Assembly (NCBI GenBank): GCA_039881045.1
Contig: JAYWVB010000016.1
Coordinates: 124,001-188,000, forward strand
Reading direction: 5' to 3'
Source: Chaetomium olivaceum
Lineage: Eukaryota > Ascomycota > Sordariomycetes > Sordariales > Chaetomiaceae
DNA: 64,000 nt
Part shown: positions 23,261-35,144 of the stretch, piece by piece
How positions within the stretch are numbered: position 1 is the stretch's first letter
Layout of the letters: every line of letters begins with the position of its first letter
Position numbers and translations under genes: made by a program
The notes under the pieces: generated by a model
Seen by the model: only the letters and a program-made list of their open reading frames with translations
Told to the model about the DNA's origin: nothing
Database searches by the model: none

Positions 23261-25811
23261 AATCCTCGAATAGTAGCGAGCGTCGATATGCGATATAGTA
23301 CGAAGTAACTTCCATAAAGTCAGGTGTGGGTCGTGGGGTGACCCCGAAGTCTGCGAACACCAACCTAAACCAGGTCTGGTTTAGCGCTGCCTTGATTGCC
23401 GTGCCCTTAAAATTCACCAACAAGGCCCAGACCCCCTGCCCTACGAAACCTCGCATATTCGGTCGGAACAAGCCGCAAACCTAAAACCTAGGCATCAAAA
23501 GTTGACAAAGGGTCGCCTGGCAGGGGACAGCGGTAGGAGAACCCCCCGAGATAAACCGCCAGCAAACACCATCAGACGACAGGAGTTCGGACAGCACTAA
23601 ACGACCTCAAGGAACTTTGTACACATGACATGGATCGCAGAGCTCCCGTTTTAATTCGGCCCCTAGTTCCGGTTCCAGTTGCTCGATTGAAGATCATCTC
23701 TCGCCAAATGTACCCTACAGAAATCCACACAGCCCAAGGATGACGACAGCAAAACCTTGGCGTCCCAAAGAACGTGCTCCCCGTTCTGTTTCATATGTGC
23801 AAACAACCAAAAGATCACAGTGCATCCAACAAAAACCCAGCTATTTGTCAGTTGGGCATGACCTTGCTTTCTTGGCGCTGTGGCACGTTCTCTCCTGTGT
23901 AGCCACCAGTCTCGGAGGAAAGCGTGGGGATCCGCAATTCCCCAAAGTCTCGGAGGGACGCACCGATTCGATGAGTTCCATGGGTTGGGGGATATCTCTA
24001 CCAAATTACCTGGTCGCTGGTACGGGTGAGCCAATTGGGGCCGCAGGCTGATATCCTTCAACCTCCCGCGGACTCCCTTCCGGTGCGACAGGCTGCGTGC
24101 TGCCCACATCCCGACAATACGCTGAGTTAGGTTGGCACGCCGAGTACGCCCAGGCTCAACTATCAACCATCAACCATCGCCACAGCCCCCGGACTTCGTC
24201 ACTAGAGCCCAAAACCAACCAAGTCGGCGGCCTCCAACCCCCTCTCTCCCCTCCTTCTTAACAGGCATCATCACAATCTTGATACGGAAAAGGTTGCAGG
24301 GCCGGCATGCGAGCCCTCGGAACGCCCTGTTTCATGAGCCGTCGGCGTGAAAAGGGCATCTTGGCTTTACACCTTGGCTGCATACTCGGCTCCGCGGCTG
24401 AGGCGCGGGGGGGGGTGGTGGGGGGTTCGAGACTTTGATATGTGCCATGCTCTGACCTCCGCTGACAAGCATCCGCCGCGTGTGCCACAAAAGCCAAATT
24501 TCCGGGGGCTTCGTGGCAGTGTGTGCGGGAAGGACCACGCAGCCCCGGATCGCGACAGCTGTCGTGCAACAACAACCAACTTGGAGGATGCGCTTAACGA
24601 GACTGCGGTAGCTTGAGGGGGGGAATCGCCAATGCGGCAGGCTACGCGTCATTGCCAAGCTCAGTCACTCCATATCACCAATATGGCGGTGGCGGTGGTT
24701 GTCTGCCAACGTCGCCCGCCAGCCTCGCCCAGCTTACTACGGTTGATGCCGTGTCGGAAGGGAAGCGAGCTTCCCCGGTCTGGAAAACCATCGATCTCTT
24801 TGTTCCACCAACAGAGATCCCTTCCGTCTCCCCTTCGGCAAGGGAGTTTTGTCTGGGCCACCCGATAAGTAAGTCCTGATGCCCGATCTCTTCTCGCCGC
24901 AGTCCCCGGGATTGCATTCTCCCGGCTAGGACCAGGTATGTACAGGTCGTCGGCAAACGGCCCTGGCTTCGTATCAAGTTGGCGTGAGTGGGCCAAACAA
25001 AGTATCCCGGTTTCTTTCTTCCCTTCTCCTGCCCATTACGGTCTTCAATTCGCCGCCTGGCTAGTATAGAAGATGACCGTTGAATGTTCCGAGCACCCAT
25101 CGGCGCGTTTACGCTTCCTGGACAGGCAGGGAAGGGCATGCAATGCCCGATTGGGGCGCAACGGCTGCCGGGGGCGGTTACACTCCCTCGGTACCTGAAG
25201 CGGGAAGAAAGGAATCGGCTCTGGTCAAACCGTCCTTGCATGATGTGGGACCTGGCATCCTTACCTAACCGTGACTAAGGTCAGCCGTTTAAAGTCTTGT
25301 TAGGGATCGACGCCGATGGGACCGTTGGTTGTATACTCCGGACATATTTGGTACACGATATTGCAGAGGATGAGAGCGACGAATCGCCAACAGGAGACCT
25401 GCCAACATCTAACGGCATCGGCAATCGGGAACTTTGGGATCAACGCATGATATCAGTGAGCTCTATGACACCCAGTAGGACATCTGCCGTGCTCTATCCA
25501 TAACTAAAGACAGCAAGATAGTGAGCGAAAGTGTGTGAAAATGGTAGCCATCGGCAGCTGCACTATCCATCCCACTTCAGAAAAGGCCCTGCAGGCAGGT
25601 CATCAAGGTGATCAACACCGAAGCGAACAAATCCCCCGCCCTCCCCTCCCCACCCTCCCCTTCTCTCGCCTAATCTCCCCAACCGCCCAACCTCACCCAT
25701 CTCCTAGCTCCACAGGTCGCAAGCTTCCAGCTCAGCAAGGTCACCCGCAACAAAAGAATCAGCTGCGTCAGCTGTCATGCTGCGCTTCCATCACAAGCGG
25801 GGCGTCCAAGT

Positions 25812-27578
25812 CTAAGCTGGAAGTCTGAACCCATGGCTCTCCAGCAGGCTGTTGGGCGCGACAAAGCTGAAGCCGCCGAACGGATCGTCCTTAGCGAGCT
25901 CGTCCCTGCCGCTGCCGCTGCCGATATCGAAGCCACCACCGCCACCACCACCAGCCGCGTCCGCGAAGCGGCTCACGACCGGGCTCAGGCAGAGCTCGGT
26001 GAACTCGGCTGAGAAGTTCTCGGCCAGCTCCGGGTCCGTGATGAGCGGCTGGATGGGCGGTTCCAGCTCGCGCGTGGCGAGCCGATTCCTGTACGAGAGT
26101 GATCAGCCATTCCATTTTTCAATTACATACGGTGCACCGGAATGGGGATTCGCGGATAGAGCAACGGTCACGGGAGCACAGCAACCGCCGGCACAGCCCC
26201 AGAAAGAGAGCCATGCGAGCGCGCACTTGACATACCAGTCGATCTTGCGGAAGAAACGATGCTTCTTGATGATGGTCAGGTCCTTGGGCATGTTGGAGCC
26301 GAGACGCTTGGCTGGGTCCTTGCGTAGCAGACGCGTGAGCAGGTCCTTCGCGTCGGCGCTGAGGAAGAAGGGCATGGCCAGCTTCTGGCGCACGATGTTG
26401 TCCTGGATCTTGGCATGGTTCGGGCCGCGGAAGGGGGGGTGTCCCGTCATAAGGTCGAACCCCAGCGCCCCGAGCGACCACCAGTCAACCGCCTTGCCGT
26501 ATTTCTTGCCCTGGATCACCTCGGGCGCCATGTACTCGACAGTGCCGAGCATCGAGTTGCACGCATCCGAATCGACCGCAACCTTGGAGAGCCCGAAATC
26601 AGTCAGGAGCAGGTGGCCCTCGGCGTCGAGGAGGCAGTTCTCCGGCTTGAGGTCCCGGTACACCACCCCCAAGTTGGCGTGTAGGTGGGTCAGCGCGAGG
26701 ACCATTTCGGCCATGTAGAACGCGGCCGTCTCCTCGGAGAACATCCTCTCGGTGCTCAGATGGGTGAAAAGCTCGCCGCCCTGGCCGTACTCGAGAATCA
26801 GGTACAGCTTCTCCTGGTCCTGGAACGCGTAGTACAGCTTAACGACGAAAGGGTGCCGGTTGACACTCTCGAGGATCTGGCGCTCGGTCTTGGTCTGCTC
26901 GACCAGCTTCTTGTGTACGACGAGTGACGCCTTCTTGAACTGCTTTTGGGCATACAGCCGTCCAGTCGCGCGGTGCTTGACCAACAAAACCGTTCCGTAG
27001 GTCCCCTTGCCAAGGCACCGGAGATGCTCGAAGTCGTCCGCGGTCATCTTACGACGGGGAGGAGCAGCGTTTTCAACGGTGCGGCCATTGGCTTCGCTCT
27101 CGAAATCGTTTTCCAGTTCAATTTCGTAACGGCTGCTGTCCTGCGACGCCGTCTCGTCCTCGCTGTTGATGCCGCTTTCGGTTCGGCTCTTGTAACCGCT
27201 GTCTCGGCCGCTGCTGGCCGTCGTGACATCGCTGGCATGAGGAGAGCGGAGGCTCTCGCTGCAAGTCAGAGATGTCGTGCGCGATGAGGCAGCCGTCGAG
27301 TTGCCCGCGTCGTTGGTTGAAATGTTCAGTGTACCCAGTTGCATCCGCAGCCTGCTGATGCCGCTCAGGCCGCCCTGAGGGACCACCGGCCGGACCACCG
27401 GGCTGCAATTGGCGCTGACAACATCGTTGATGGCATGGGGTTTTTTGGCTCGCTTGGCCCGGCTCTTACTGCCAGGCTGAGGAGTAGGGCAGTAATCCGA
27501 ATCCTCGTCGCCAGAAACCGCCGGAGTTCCGTTGAAGCCACGCACAGTATTGAGCGCGGGGGTGGCCTTGGAATTCAT
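25812..27578 (-). CDS. psk1: AGC-family kinase of the PSK1 / S6K type
   Basis: Exons 26236-27578 and 25812-26088 join across a 147-bp GTATGT...ACAG intron to give 539 aa. The N-terminal 180 residues are Ser/Thr-rich and probably disordered. The kinase domain starts at about 183 (FEHLRCLGKGTYGTVLLVKH) and shows YAQKQFKK, VVYRDLKPEN, LTDFGLSK and the activation-loop/APE segment LGTVEYMAPE. The AGC C-terminal extension sits in exon 2 and ends with the hydrophobic motif FGGFSF about 20 residues before the stop, with Ser as the expected TORC1-dependent site. Reading straight through the intron gives a false C-terminus without that motif. Resemblance to S. pombe Psk1 (S6 kinase homologue) is strong by motif order; exact orthology is inferred. 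Confidence 0.92.
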
Positions 27579-29040
27579 CGAGCCGCCTTGGTCCGCTGGC
27601 TGCTCGAAACGGTGGCGGTATCAAAATTGAAAGATAAATCAAAATAAAACGAATATCAGAATACGTGCCGGCAATCGAGTCAAGGTGTGAGGCGTGTGTG
27701 GTGGTTCAAGTTATTCAAGCCTTTCCTCGGCGTCGTCCAGCGTCAGCGCGCTTTTCGGTATTCCGGCTCAGTCCTTTGTGGCTCGGGATCACACGCATCT
27801 GGTGTTTAAAGAAAGAAGTAAAATTTCCTTGCTTAGTCGCCTTGGTCTGCATTGAGTGAGGTCTGGTTTCTGGGGGTGCGCTTCGTGAACTACGTGTTCT
27901 GGAAAATGTTCACTTAGAAAAGGGAGAAAGTGCAGTAAGTGGCGGGGTGCCATTTATTTATTCCAGCGCTTCACATGCGGGCGCTGAAGGCCCCAGCAAA
28001 CAGGAAACCTAAAAAAAAATTGTGGCCATACCATTGGCTGTGCCACTCTCAGGCTCGCTGGCTGCTGATCGATCTCAGCCCCAAATCGCCCTGTTTTGCG
28101 GCGCACGGGGTGGCCTAAATGTCAGATCCCCGGGCTGGGGTTCCGACCCGGGCATCTCCCCAGGAAACCCGCAATTTTGAACTTCGGTGCTTCTTTTTAT
28201 CCAGATGACCCGACTTTGGAAAGTCAACTGCATGAGAAATGTGACCCTAAATTGGAGGAGACGGTTTCTCGATACTATCCATGTATCGCTGACTGTGCAC
28301 AACATTCTTTCATGGGATGACATCCGAAGATTGTTGCACAAAGAAGAGTGGCATTAATAAGGCGACCAATGACGGCAGGCCAGCTCAGGCGACCCTTCGT
28401 TCCTCGAAATCTGTACACGAAGCATCGAGCCATTGTTGGCGATATCGGGCAAGATACCCGGGGTTGTTTGTTAAACTCGAGACGGAAGTAGTTCCCCCGC
28501 TCATCGTTAACGGTCACCTCGGTTGGGACTGTCTTCCATCAGCACCAAACTCGAATGTTCACACTCTTGAAGCTGGGTTAGGGTTAGATGCTGACCGGCA
28601 TGAACGTAACATTGCAGTTACGTAACTCCCTAGGTATTTACATCGGAGTTCCCGCCCCCTGCCAAAAAAAGCGAAGGAGGCCGAAAAAAACGAATCGAGC
28701 ATAACTGACTCCCGATGTAAAGAAAATAAGTCGAGAAAAAGAAAAGCAACCCCTAAACATTTTATATAACAAACCGGCATGTATGACTAGGTAATGCTAT
28801 TGACGAAGTCGTGCAAAATTTGTTGAAGTTTAGTCATTCTCTTTTCAACCGCTGGATGACTTTCGCTGTGAACTGGTAGCGTAAGACGATACACATATTA
28901 CCACTGACGGGCTGCTCATGAAAGCCCCACCAGGCTGCAGCTCCCGGAACTCCCAGAACGCGGTCCATCACGAGAGCTTTGCCTGATGCAGCGAATTGCT
29001 GCTTCGAGAAGGCAACAACTCCAGCACCAACACCGCAAAA
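27579..29040. promoter_or_regulatory. Divergent promoter region, PSK1 / PRP4
   Basis: 1.46 kb between divergent starts. No frame with a recognisable domain. Contains a GC-rich block with CCCGGG repeats around 28120-28165. Confidence 0.5.
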
Positions 29041-30766
29041 ATGATGCACCCATCGCGCAGAGCCTACGTGGAAGAAGCCGAGCCAGAAGTAAGCATGCCC
29101 TCAATGCTTGCCGTCCACCGTGAATCTATAAACCCGACAACTAACCCGCGCTGTCTTGTCTAGGAACGAGGTGGCATTGACCTGAACTCCATTCGTACGT
29201 ACACCAGGTATTATTTAATGCTCCGGCGATTTACTAACTTGTACCGCGGCAGCTATTGACCGGGACTATGACATTCCGGGTGCCGGGGCTGGCATTGCGC
29301 CAGAGAAAGCATCAGCCCTTCTATCGCAGTTCGAGCGGAAACGGCTAGCCGCAACTATTGCCGTCCCAACCGACGATGGACGAGTACGATCGAAACTTCG
29401 GGAATTGGGAGAGCCAGTTACGCTCTTTGGCGAAGGTCCCGCGGACAGGCGTGATAGACTACGAGAGCTCCTTACCGAACAGGCACATGCGCAGCAGGCC
29501 GGCGGCCAGGAGGGCGTAGATGTGGAGATGCAGGACGCGGCTGAAGAGGAAGAGGAAGGCGATGAGCAAGAGGAGGAGTTTTACTCCCGAGGAACGGAGG
29601 AGCTACTCCAAGCACGGATAAACATCGCCCAATACTCTATACCACGAGCGAAACGGCGCATCGAATTCCAAAAGAAGGAAGCCACCATCCCGTTACGCAC
29701 ACACGTGAAATTCCGGAAGGAGATCAAGGAGCGGCTGCAGACTTTTGAGCTACAGGGCAGTCAGACAGCAGGAGACCGTCATATTTCCATGACAAGGATA
29801 TCGCCCAATGGCAAGATTGTGGCAACCGGAAACTGGGGAGGCCAGGTCAAACTTATCGACATCCCGACACTTGAGCACAAGCGAACACTAAGAGGCCATA
29901 CAAACAAGATTAGCGGCATATCATGGATGCCCGGGGCGACCTTGCCTGAGAGCAATGTCTCGGAAAACAGCGTCAACTTGGCATCGGGAGGTGCAGAAGG
30001 ACAGATCCATCTATGGTCATTATCACAGGACACGCCCCTATCAACACTTTCTGGTCACTCTCAACGTGTATGTCGAGTGGAGTTCCACCCGTCCGGGAAG
30101 TACTTGGCATCCGCGTCAGAGGACACGTCGTGGAGGTTATGGGACGTCGAAACAACTACAGAGCTTGTCCTTCAAGAAGGCCACTCGCGAGGCGTGTACG
30201 CCGTCAGCTTCAGCACGGACGGGTCTCTTCTAGCCAGCGCGGGCCTGGACAGCATCGGGCGAATCTGGGATCTGCGCTCAGGCCGGACGGTCATGATTCT
30301 CGACGGCGGCAACGACGGCCATATCAAGCCCATCTACGGGCTCGACTGGGGCCCGGACGGCCACCGGGTGCTGACGGCGTCTGCCGACGGGTGGATCAAG
30401 TGCTGGGATGTCAGGAAGGTACAGCGGTCGGGGGGCATCGGCGCGCACACGAGCGCCGTGTCCGATGTCAGGTGGTTCAAGGGCCTCGACGACCCCGTGG
30501 AGGGCATTCACCCCGGCCAAGACGAGAAGGGCATGCAGATTCCCAAGAAATCGGGCACCTTCTTGGTCTCGGCAGGGTTCGACCATAAAGTCAATGTCTT
30601 TTCGGCTGATGACTGGGCTCTGGCTCAATCACTCACAGGTCATACGGGCCCTGTGGCTAGTGTCGATGTCAGTAGGGATGGAAGATGGATTGTTAGTGGT
30701 GGCCATGATCGGACGGTCAAGCTGTGGGGGAGGAACGACTCTGCTGGGATGTTTGGGGACGATTAG
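29041..30766 (+). CDS. prp4: U4/U6 small nuclear ribonucleoprotein PRP4
   Basis: WD40 component of the U4/U6 di-snRNP, required for spliceosome assembly. Exons 29041-29088, 29164-29194 (only 31 bp) and 29253-30766 join in frame and encode 530 aa. The early part reads RRAYVEEAEPE, ERGGIDLNSI, then PIDRDYDIPGAGAG. The splicing-factor motif follows (VRSKLRELGEPVTLFGE...RLRELL at about 70-105), then an acidic stretch and a basic helix (IPRAKRRIEFQKKE). At least six WD40 repeats fill the C-terminal half (for example GHSQRVCRVEFHPSGKYLAS, SEDTSWRLWD, GHTGPVASVDVSRDG). The micro-exon is needed to connect the N-terminus and is missed if only long frames are used. Confidence 0.96.
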
Positions 30767-31226
30767 TCTCAGAACCTGTTTGTGGCTTCTTAGAAAAGGG
30801 ATGATGAGCCAAAATGATGCAAGATACCCAAACCGAAGTCAACGTTTTGATCTGTACCGTGCAATTCTTCTATACCTCTTCGTCTTGGTCTTTCAAGCCC
30901 CCACGCTTTGCGAGTTATTGGGAGAGTGCTGAGGCCAATGGATTGGGGATGCCGCGTGCACGGCCCCTAGACGGCCCAAAAGGCCCCACGGCCCCGATAA
31001 ACGGTCGCGGACTCGCGATACTTTAGTTATCGCGACTCCTTTGTCCATTGCGAAACTTGAAAACGCATCTCTCCATCTCGACGAACCGCCCTCCACTTCG
31101 CCGTTACAACCAACACCATCAATGCGACTCATCTAATTGCGCGCTCTCTAATAAGAGGGAAAGGAGGTCCCAACGACAACGATTTCACGACTGCTCTCAC
31201 GCCACTGCACCGCGCAAACAGGAAAC
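30767..31226. promoter_or_regulatory. PRP4 3' region and cyclin-like gene promoter
   Basis: 460 bp between two plus-strand genes. It contains an imperfect 12-bp hairpin at 31009-31039 with two TCGCGA/TCGCGAC palindromic cores, about 190 bp before the next ATG. Confidence 0.5.
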
Positions 31227-32817
31227 ATGTCGAGCGTCGACAGATACCGACCCGTGAGGGAAGGTTACCAGCCGCCGTCACTCCCACCGAAACCGATGCC
31301 CGCCGCCATCGATCGTTTATCCAAGTCGCCGTCTAGGAGACGCGACGTTCCCCCGGCAGTTCCCTCCCCCCCGACTCATTCCTCGAGAACATCGCCGCCG
31401 CGACCACACTCCCGTCGAAGCGCACACTCACCCGGACAGTCGAGTCCGCAACGAGCTCCGCAGCCGAGGCCGAATCAATGGTTCTTTACCGCGGACGAAG
31501 TAGCCAGCACCCCCAGCGTCGCCGAGGGCCTGTCGCTGGCGGAGGACAGACTCCGGAGGGCCAAGGGCGTCAACTTCATCTACCAGGCCGGGATCCTCCT
31601 CGAGCTGCCGCAGATTACATTATGGGTTGCCGGCGTATTTTTTCACCGGTTTTATATGCGCTACAGCATGATGGAGGTGAAAGGAGGCATACATCACTAC
31701 GTAGGTGTCTCTGCTTAGACTGAACAGCCAAGGACCATGCTAACCAATCCTGCAGAACATTGCGGCGACCTCGCTCTTCCTCGCCAACAAGACGGAAGAG
31801 AACTGCCGTAAAACAAAAGACCTCATCATAGCCGTTGCCAAGGTCGCGCAAAAGAACACTAAGCTCGTCATTGACGAGCAAAGCAAGGAATACTGGAAGT
31901 GGCGTGACAGCATCCTGGCTTACGAGGAACTGATGCTCGAAACGCTCACCTTCGACCTTATGGTGGACAACCCGTACCTGCGGCTGCACGACTACATGAG
32001 CCAGCTAGATCTGCTGCAGAACAAGCCAATGCGCGACTCAGCCTGGGCCTTCTGCAACGACTCCTGTCTAACGGTGCTGCCGCTCCTTCTCAGCGCGCGC
32101 GACGTGGCCATCGCCGCCATCTTCTTCGCCTCGTCCGTCACGCGCGAGAAGATCGACGACGTCAACGGCGAGCCGTGGTGGCGGTGCCTGAAGGGCAGCG
32201 AGACGCACACCGTGAAGGCCGTCGAGCTCATGACGGAGTTCTATAAGGAGAACCCGCTGCGCAAACAGGACTCCAAGGTCCCCGGCTCGCCCTTGTTCGA
32301 TCTCGAGAGCACCCGCCGCCGCGGCGAGCTCAGCCTCAGCCAGATGGACCTCGACTCGAGCCAGTACGGCACGCCGACGCCCCTGGGTACCGATCGCGGC
32401 GGCACGCAAAGTCCCCGTCCCCTGGTCGCGCGTCTTAATGGCAAGCCGGAGCGGGAGGGCGACGACAGCAAGGAGGTCGCCATTAAGAAGGAAGACCCCT
32501 CGGACTTGTCAGTCCCCAAGATGGGAGATGAGCTGCAGGTGCCAGCCGTCGGTGTCGAGAGCAGTAGCAGCGGTGCGGAGCCCGCGTTACAAGCAAGCAA
32601 TAGGGGCGACTCGGATGCCGCGCTTAAGGTGGCAGCTAACGACCTCGACACTCACGAGGGATCCAGCCTCACGCTTAACGGGAACAACCTCGGCGGCGAG
32701 GGGCTAGTCTCGCCCCGGATTAAGAGGCGGAGCGAGGACCCGGAGGGGTGGGAGGAGCGGGAGTCTAAGAGGCGAAGATTGGATGACGAGGATGAGGGCG
32801 AGATTAAGGGGTCATGA
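31227..32817 (+). CDS. Cyclin K/T-like protein (transcriptional CDK cyclin)
   Basis: Exons 31227-31700 and 31756-32817 join in phase 0 across a 55-bp intron (CTAAC branch, TGCAG acceptor) to give 511 aa. Residues 1-90 are Pro/Ser/Arg-rich. The first cyclin box is clear (GVNFIYQAGILLELPQITL, FFHRFYMRYSM, then after the intron NIAATSLFLANKTEENCRK and LMLETLTFDLMVDNPY). A second box follows (MRDSAWAFCNDSC, IAAIFFAS). The C-terminal 200 residues are acidic and disordered, with a basic bipartite motif (RIKRRSEDPEGW, ESKRRRLDD) that looks like a nuclear signal. By domain type this is the partner of a transcription-elongation CDK (Pch1/Bur2/cyclin K group); which kinase it pairs with cannot be told from sequence. 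Confidence 0.9.
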
Positions 32818-33296
32818 TCCCTTTCGATTCGGTTTGCTTCTTCCGTGGTATTTTGGTTCTTCATTCTTGTTTCGAGAAGTGGGGTTTCAGGGAAGGCGTC
32901 ACGGCAAAGGGGATTACCCGTCAGGGACATAGCTGGGCGGTCGGACTAACTTATGGCTTCCTGTCACGGACCCGCCCCCTTTTTTGCCTTGACTCAGGGG
33001 CTACCTTCACGGGGAGGGCTTCGTTCAGCGAACGCCGCATCTTGTACATTTATATCGTTCCTCTTCGCTTACGCCGTATAGATGATGAGCTGGCCCGCTG
33101 CCGCATGCGGTGTTGTGTTTAGTAAAGCGGGAGTATAGCCGGGGTGGCCATGGGCAGTTAGCTTTAGTAGCTAGAGAAACAAACAGATTATGCGTATGCC
33201 AGGGGCTGGGAGTGGGTGAATACACAACGGGTGCATTCCCCCAACTCCTCCCTCATCACCACCATCCCAGGCCTACTAAACTAACTATCCGTCACA
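32818..33296. other. Convergent 3' region, cyclin-like gene / DUS4
   Basis: 479 bp between converging stop codons; no gene seen. Confidence 0.6.
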
Positions 33297-34717
33297 TCAC
33301 ACCACATCCCTCCTCAACCCCCCCTCCCTAACCCCGTCCAAAAAATCCACCAAATCCAGCATATTCCCGCACTTCATCAGCCCCGCCCTTTGCGCCTTCG
33401 TCAACAGCGCTGACTTGTCCGGCCCCATCCCGGGCCCGCACATCTCGCCCACGTGGTGCTGCACCAGCTTGAAGGGCAGCGGCGCGCACCGCGCCGTGTT
33501 GGATAGAAAAGTCTCGACGGCGGACCACGGGCACGCGTCGTGGCCGGCGTAGAGGGCGGGGTTGGTCAGCAGGGCGCGGGCGGTCATTAGGCCGGCGAGT
33601 TTGGGGAGTGTCGGGAGGGGGGTGCGGGTGTGGGGGTTTGCGGGGGCTGGGGGTGAGGGCGTTGGGGTTGAGGGTGTGGTGGTGGTGGTGGTAGTAAAGG
33701 TGGGTGTGGGTGTGAGTAAGGGGGTGGTGAAGGGGAGGGTACTGAGGGCGAAGACGTCGCCCGACAAGAGGATGGGCACGCGGTCGCCGAAGGTCGAGGT
33801 CAGGAGCTCGAGGGCTTCCAGGTTGATTGGCGTGCTGGAAGGCGTGGACCGTGTGCGTGGGTGGATGGTCAGCCAGTCGATGTGTCGGTCTTGGTCGGGG
33901 CCGAGTACGGTGGTGATGAAATCCATTGTTTTTCTAAGGGGGTGGTTAGTTGAGGAGGAGGGGTCTTGTTTGAGGCGTTCGACGCATACCTCTACCGGAG
34001 GTCCTTGTGTACTCTGATCTTGACGCTCACACTCCGCCCCTTTGGGCTGTCCATATCCTTCTCTTTGTTGACGGCCCATCCATCTCGGCGGAGCTGTTCC
34101 CGGGTCTCAACCACCATATCTCGCACTAGTTCCCGCTTCTCCATCAGAGCTGCTCCGAGAGTCTCGGAACAGGCCCATGACTGGGGACAACCACAGTTCA
34201 AATCCACTCCGCTACAGAACGGGGCCACGAGGGATGAGGCTCTAGCGAGTTCCTGTGGCACGTTGGCGCCAAATTGCACTATTGTTGGTGGTTGGGGGCC
34301 GTTGGTGGATATTGTGAAGTCTAGGAAGTCAATGATGGTTCATCTCAAAACTGACGGCATAGACTTACCGCTGTCTCTCGCAAAGTGATTTCTGTTGAAC
34401 TCTTTTGCCAATATCATGGGTGTCCAACACAAGTCTGTGCCGTAAGCATAAACTGTTTGACGAAAGGCCAACTATGAGTCATTAGAATAGGTCTATGAGC
34501 AGGCGATGGGTTGAAGATTAGTAGCCACTTGCCTTGCTGTAGCGCACCATGGGCGCCGATGTGTATAGAAGCCTCTTTTCCTTCTTGGCAATGTCGAAGA
34601 GCTTTAAGGGGCTAGTTGGTGCGAGGCCTCAGTAAGAAAGTCTCAGAGGCTAGGATATGAGCGTGGTTAAGAGAGGGGGTCTTACTGGATAAAATCCAAT
34701 CCCGAAATCTCGGCCAT
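33297..34717 (-). CDS. dus4: tRNA-dihydrouridine synthase (DUS4 type)
   Basis: Flavoenzyme that reduces uridine to dihydrouridine in the tRNA D-loop. Five exons (34686-34717, 34533-34611, 34369-34471, 33996-34320, 33297-33933) keep consistent phases and give 391 aa. Family motifs are present: LLYTSAPMVRYSKLAFRQT near the N-terminus, FGANVPQELARA, the active-site segment VDLNCGCPQSW, GRSVSVKIRVHKDLRKT and IDWLTIHPRTR. Later come VPILLSGDVFAL and the C-terminal PFKLVQHHVGEMCGPGM. The intron after LVRYSK uses a GC donor (GCAAGT), the only GC-AG intron I found here. A Thr/Pro-rich insertion of about 35 residues sits after GDVFALSTL, where most family members have a short loop. Confidence 0.93.
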
Positions 34718-35144
34718 GTTTGCAAGACTGAAATATATCTAAAGCCACGCAAAATAATTAGGAAATTGATGGTTTCCTTCTCACGGCGCATAAGTGGTTA
34801 TGATGATGAGTGAATGGTCGGGTCTCCTTGAGGGGGCGCCGTGTCGTTGCTCACCTCGGTGAAAGTGTAATTATCACAAGTTGTATGTTTGGTCCAAACA
34901 AATAGGGCGAGCTCACTCGTCTGAATATCCAAAGTACGCTACCGTCGACTTCCTTTCAAGTCAGAGTCATTGAAAGTCTTCTTCAAGTGAAAGTGTGGGG
35001 CACGCGCGTATTTACAAAATTTGGAGTCATTGACCACCCGATTTCGGTCTTCACCTCCTACTTTAAAGCTGCAAGTCAACTTCCCTTTATCACCAACACA
35101 GCCAACCATCTTGCAGTCGGGAAGGTCAAAAATAAAAATAAAAT
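34718..35144. promoter_or_regulatory. Divergent promoter region, DUS4 / ADE2
   Basis: 427 bp between divergent start codons. A/T-rich just before the ADE2 ATG (AAATAAAAATAAAAT). No purine-pathway operator can be assigned with confidence. Confidence 0.5.

Larger units (their letters stand above)
22824..25811. other. Three-kilobase gene-poor stretch
   Basis: Between the DOMON gene and the 3' end of PSK1. The longest frames (167 codons at 23663-24166 and 188 codons at 24675-25241, both minus) have no recognisable domain and no splice logic, so I do not call them. It holds a short tandem repeat (23057-23121) and a foldback (23165-23260). GC content is not depressed, so there is no strong sign of repeat-induced point mutation. 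Confidence 0.5.

Noticed and set aside
23663..24166. 167-residue minus-strand frame
   Set aside because: No recognisable domain or targeting signal and no support from neighbouring exons.
24675..25241. 188-residue minus-strand frame in the gene-poor stretch
   Set aside because: No domain, odd composition, overlapped by equally long frames on both strands, no splice logic.
22824..25811. Transposon relic or RIP-mutated repeat
   Set aside because: No transposase or reverse-transcriptase similarity, no terminal repeats of useful length and no AT-enriched composition.
28120..28165. Possible tRNA T-arm-like GGTTCCGACC segment
   Set aside because: No acceptor stem, anticodon arm or A-box could be fitted around it.
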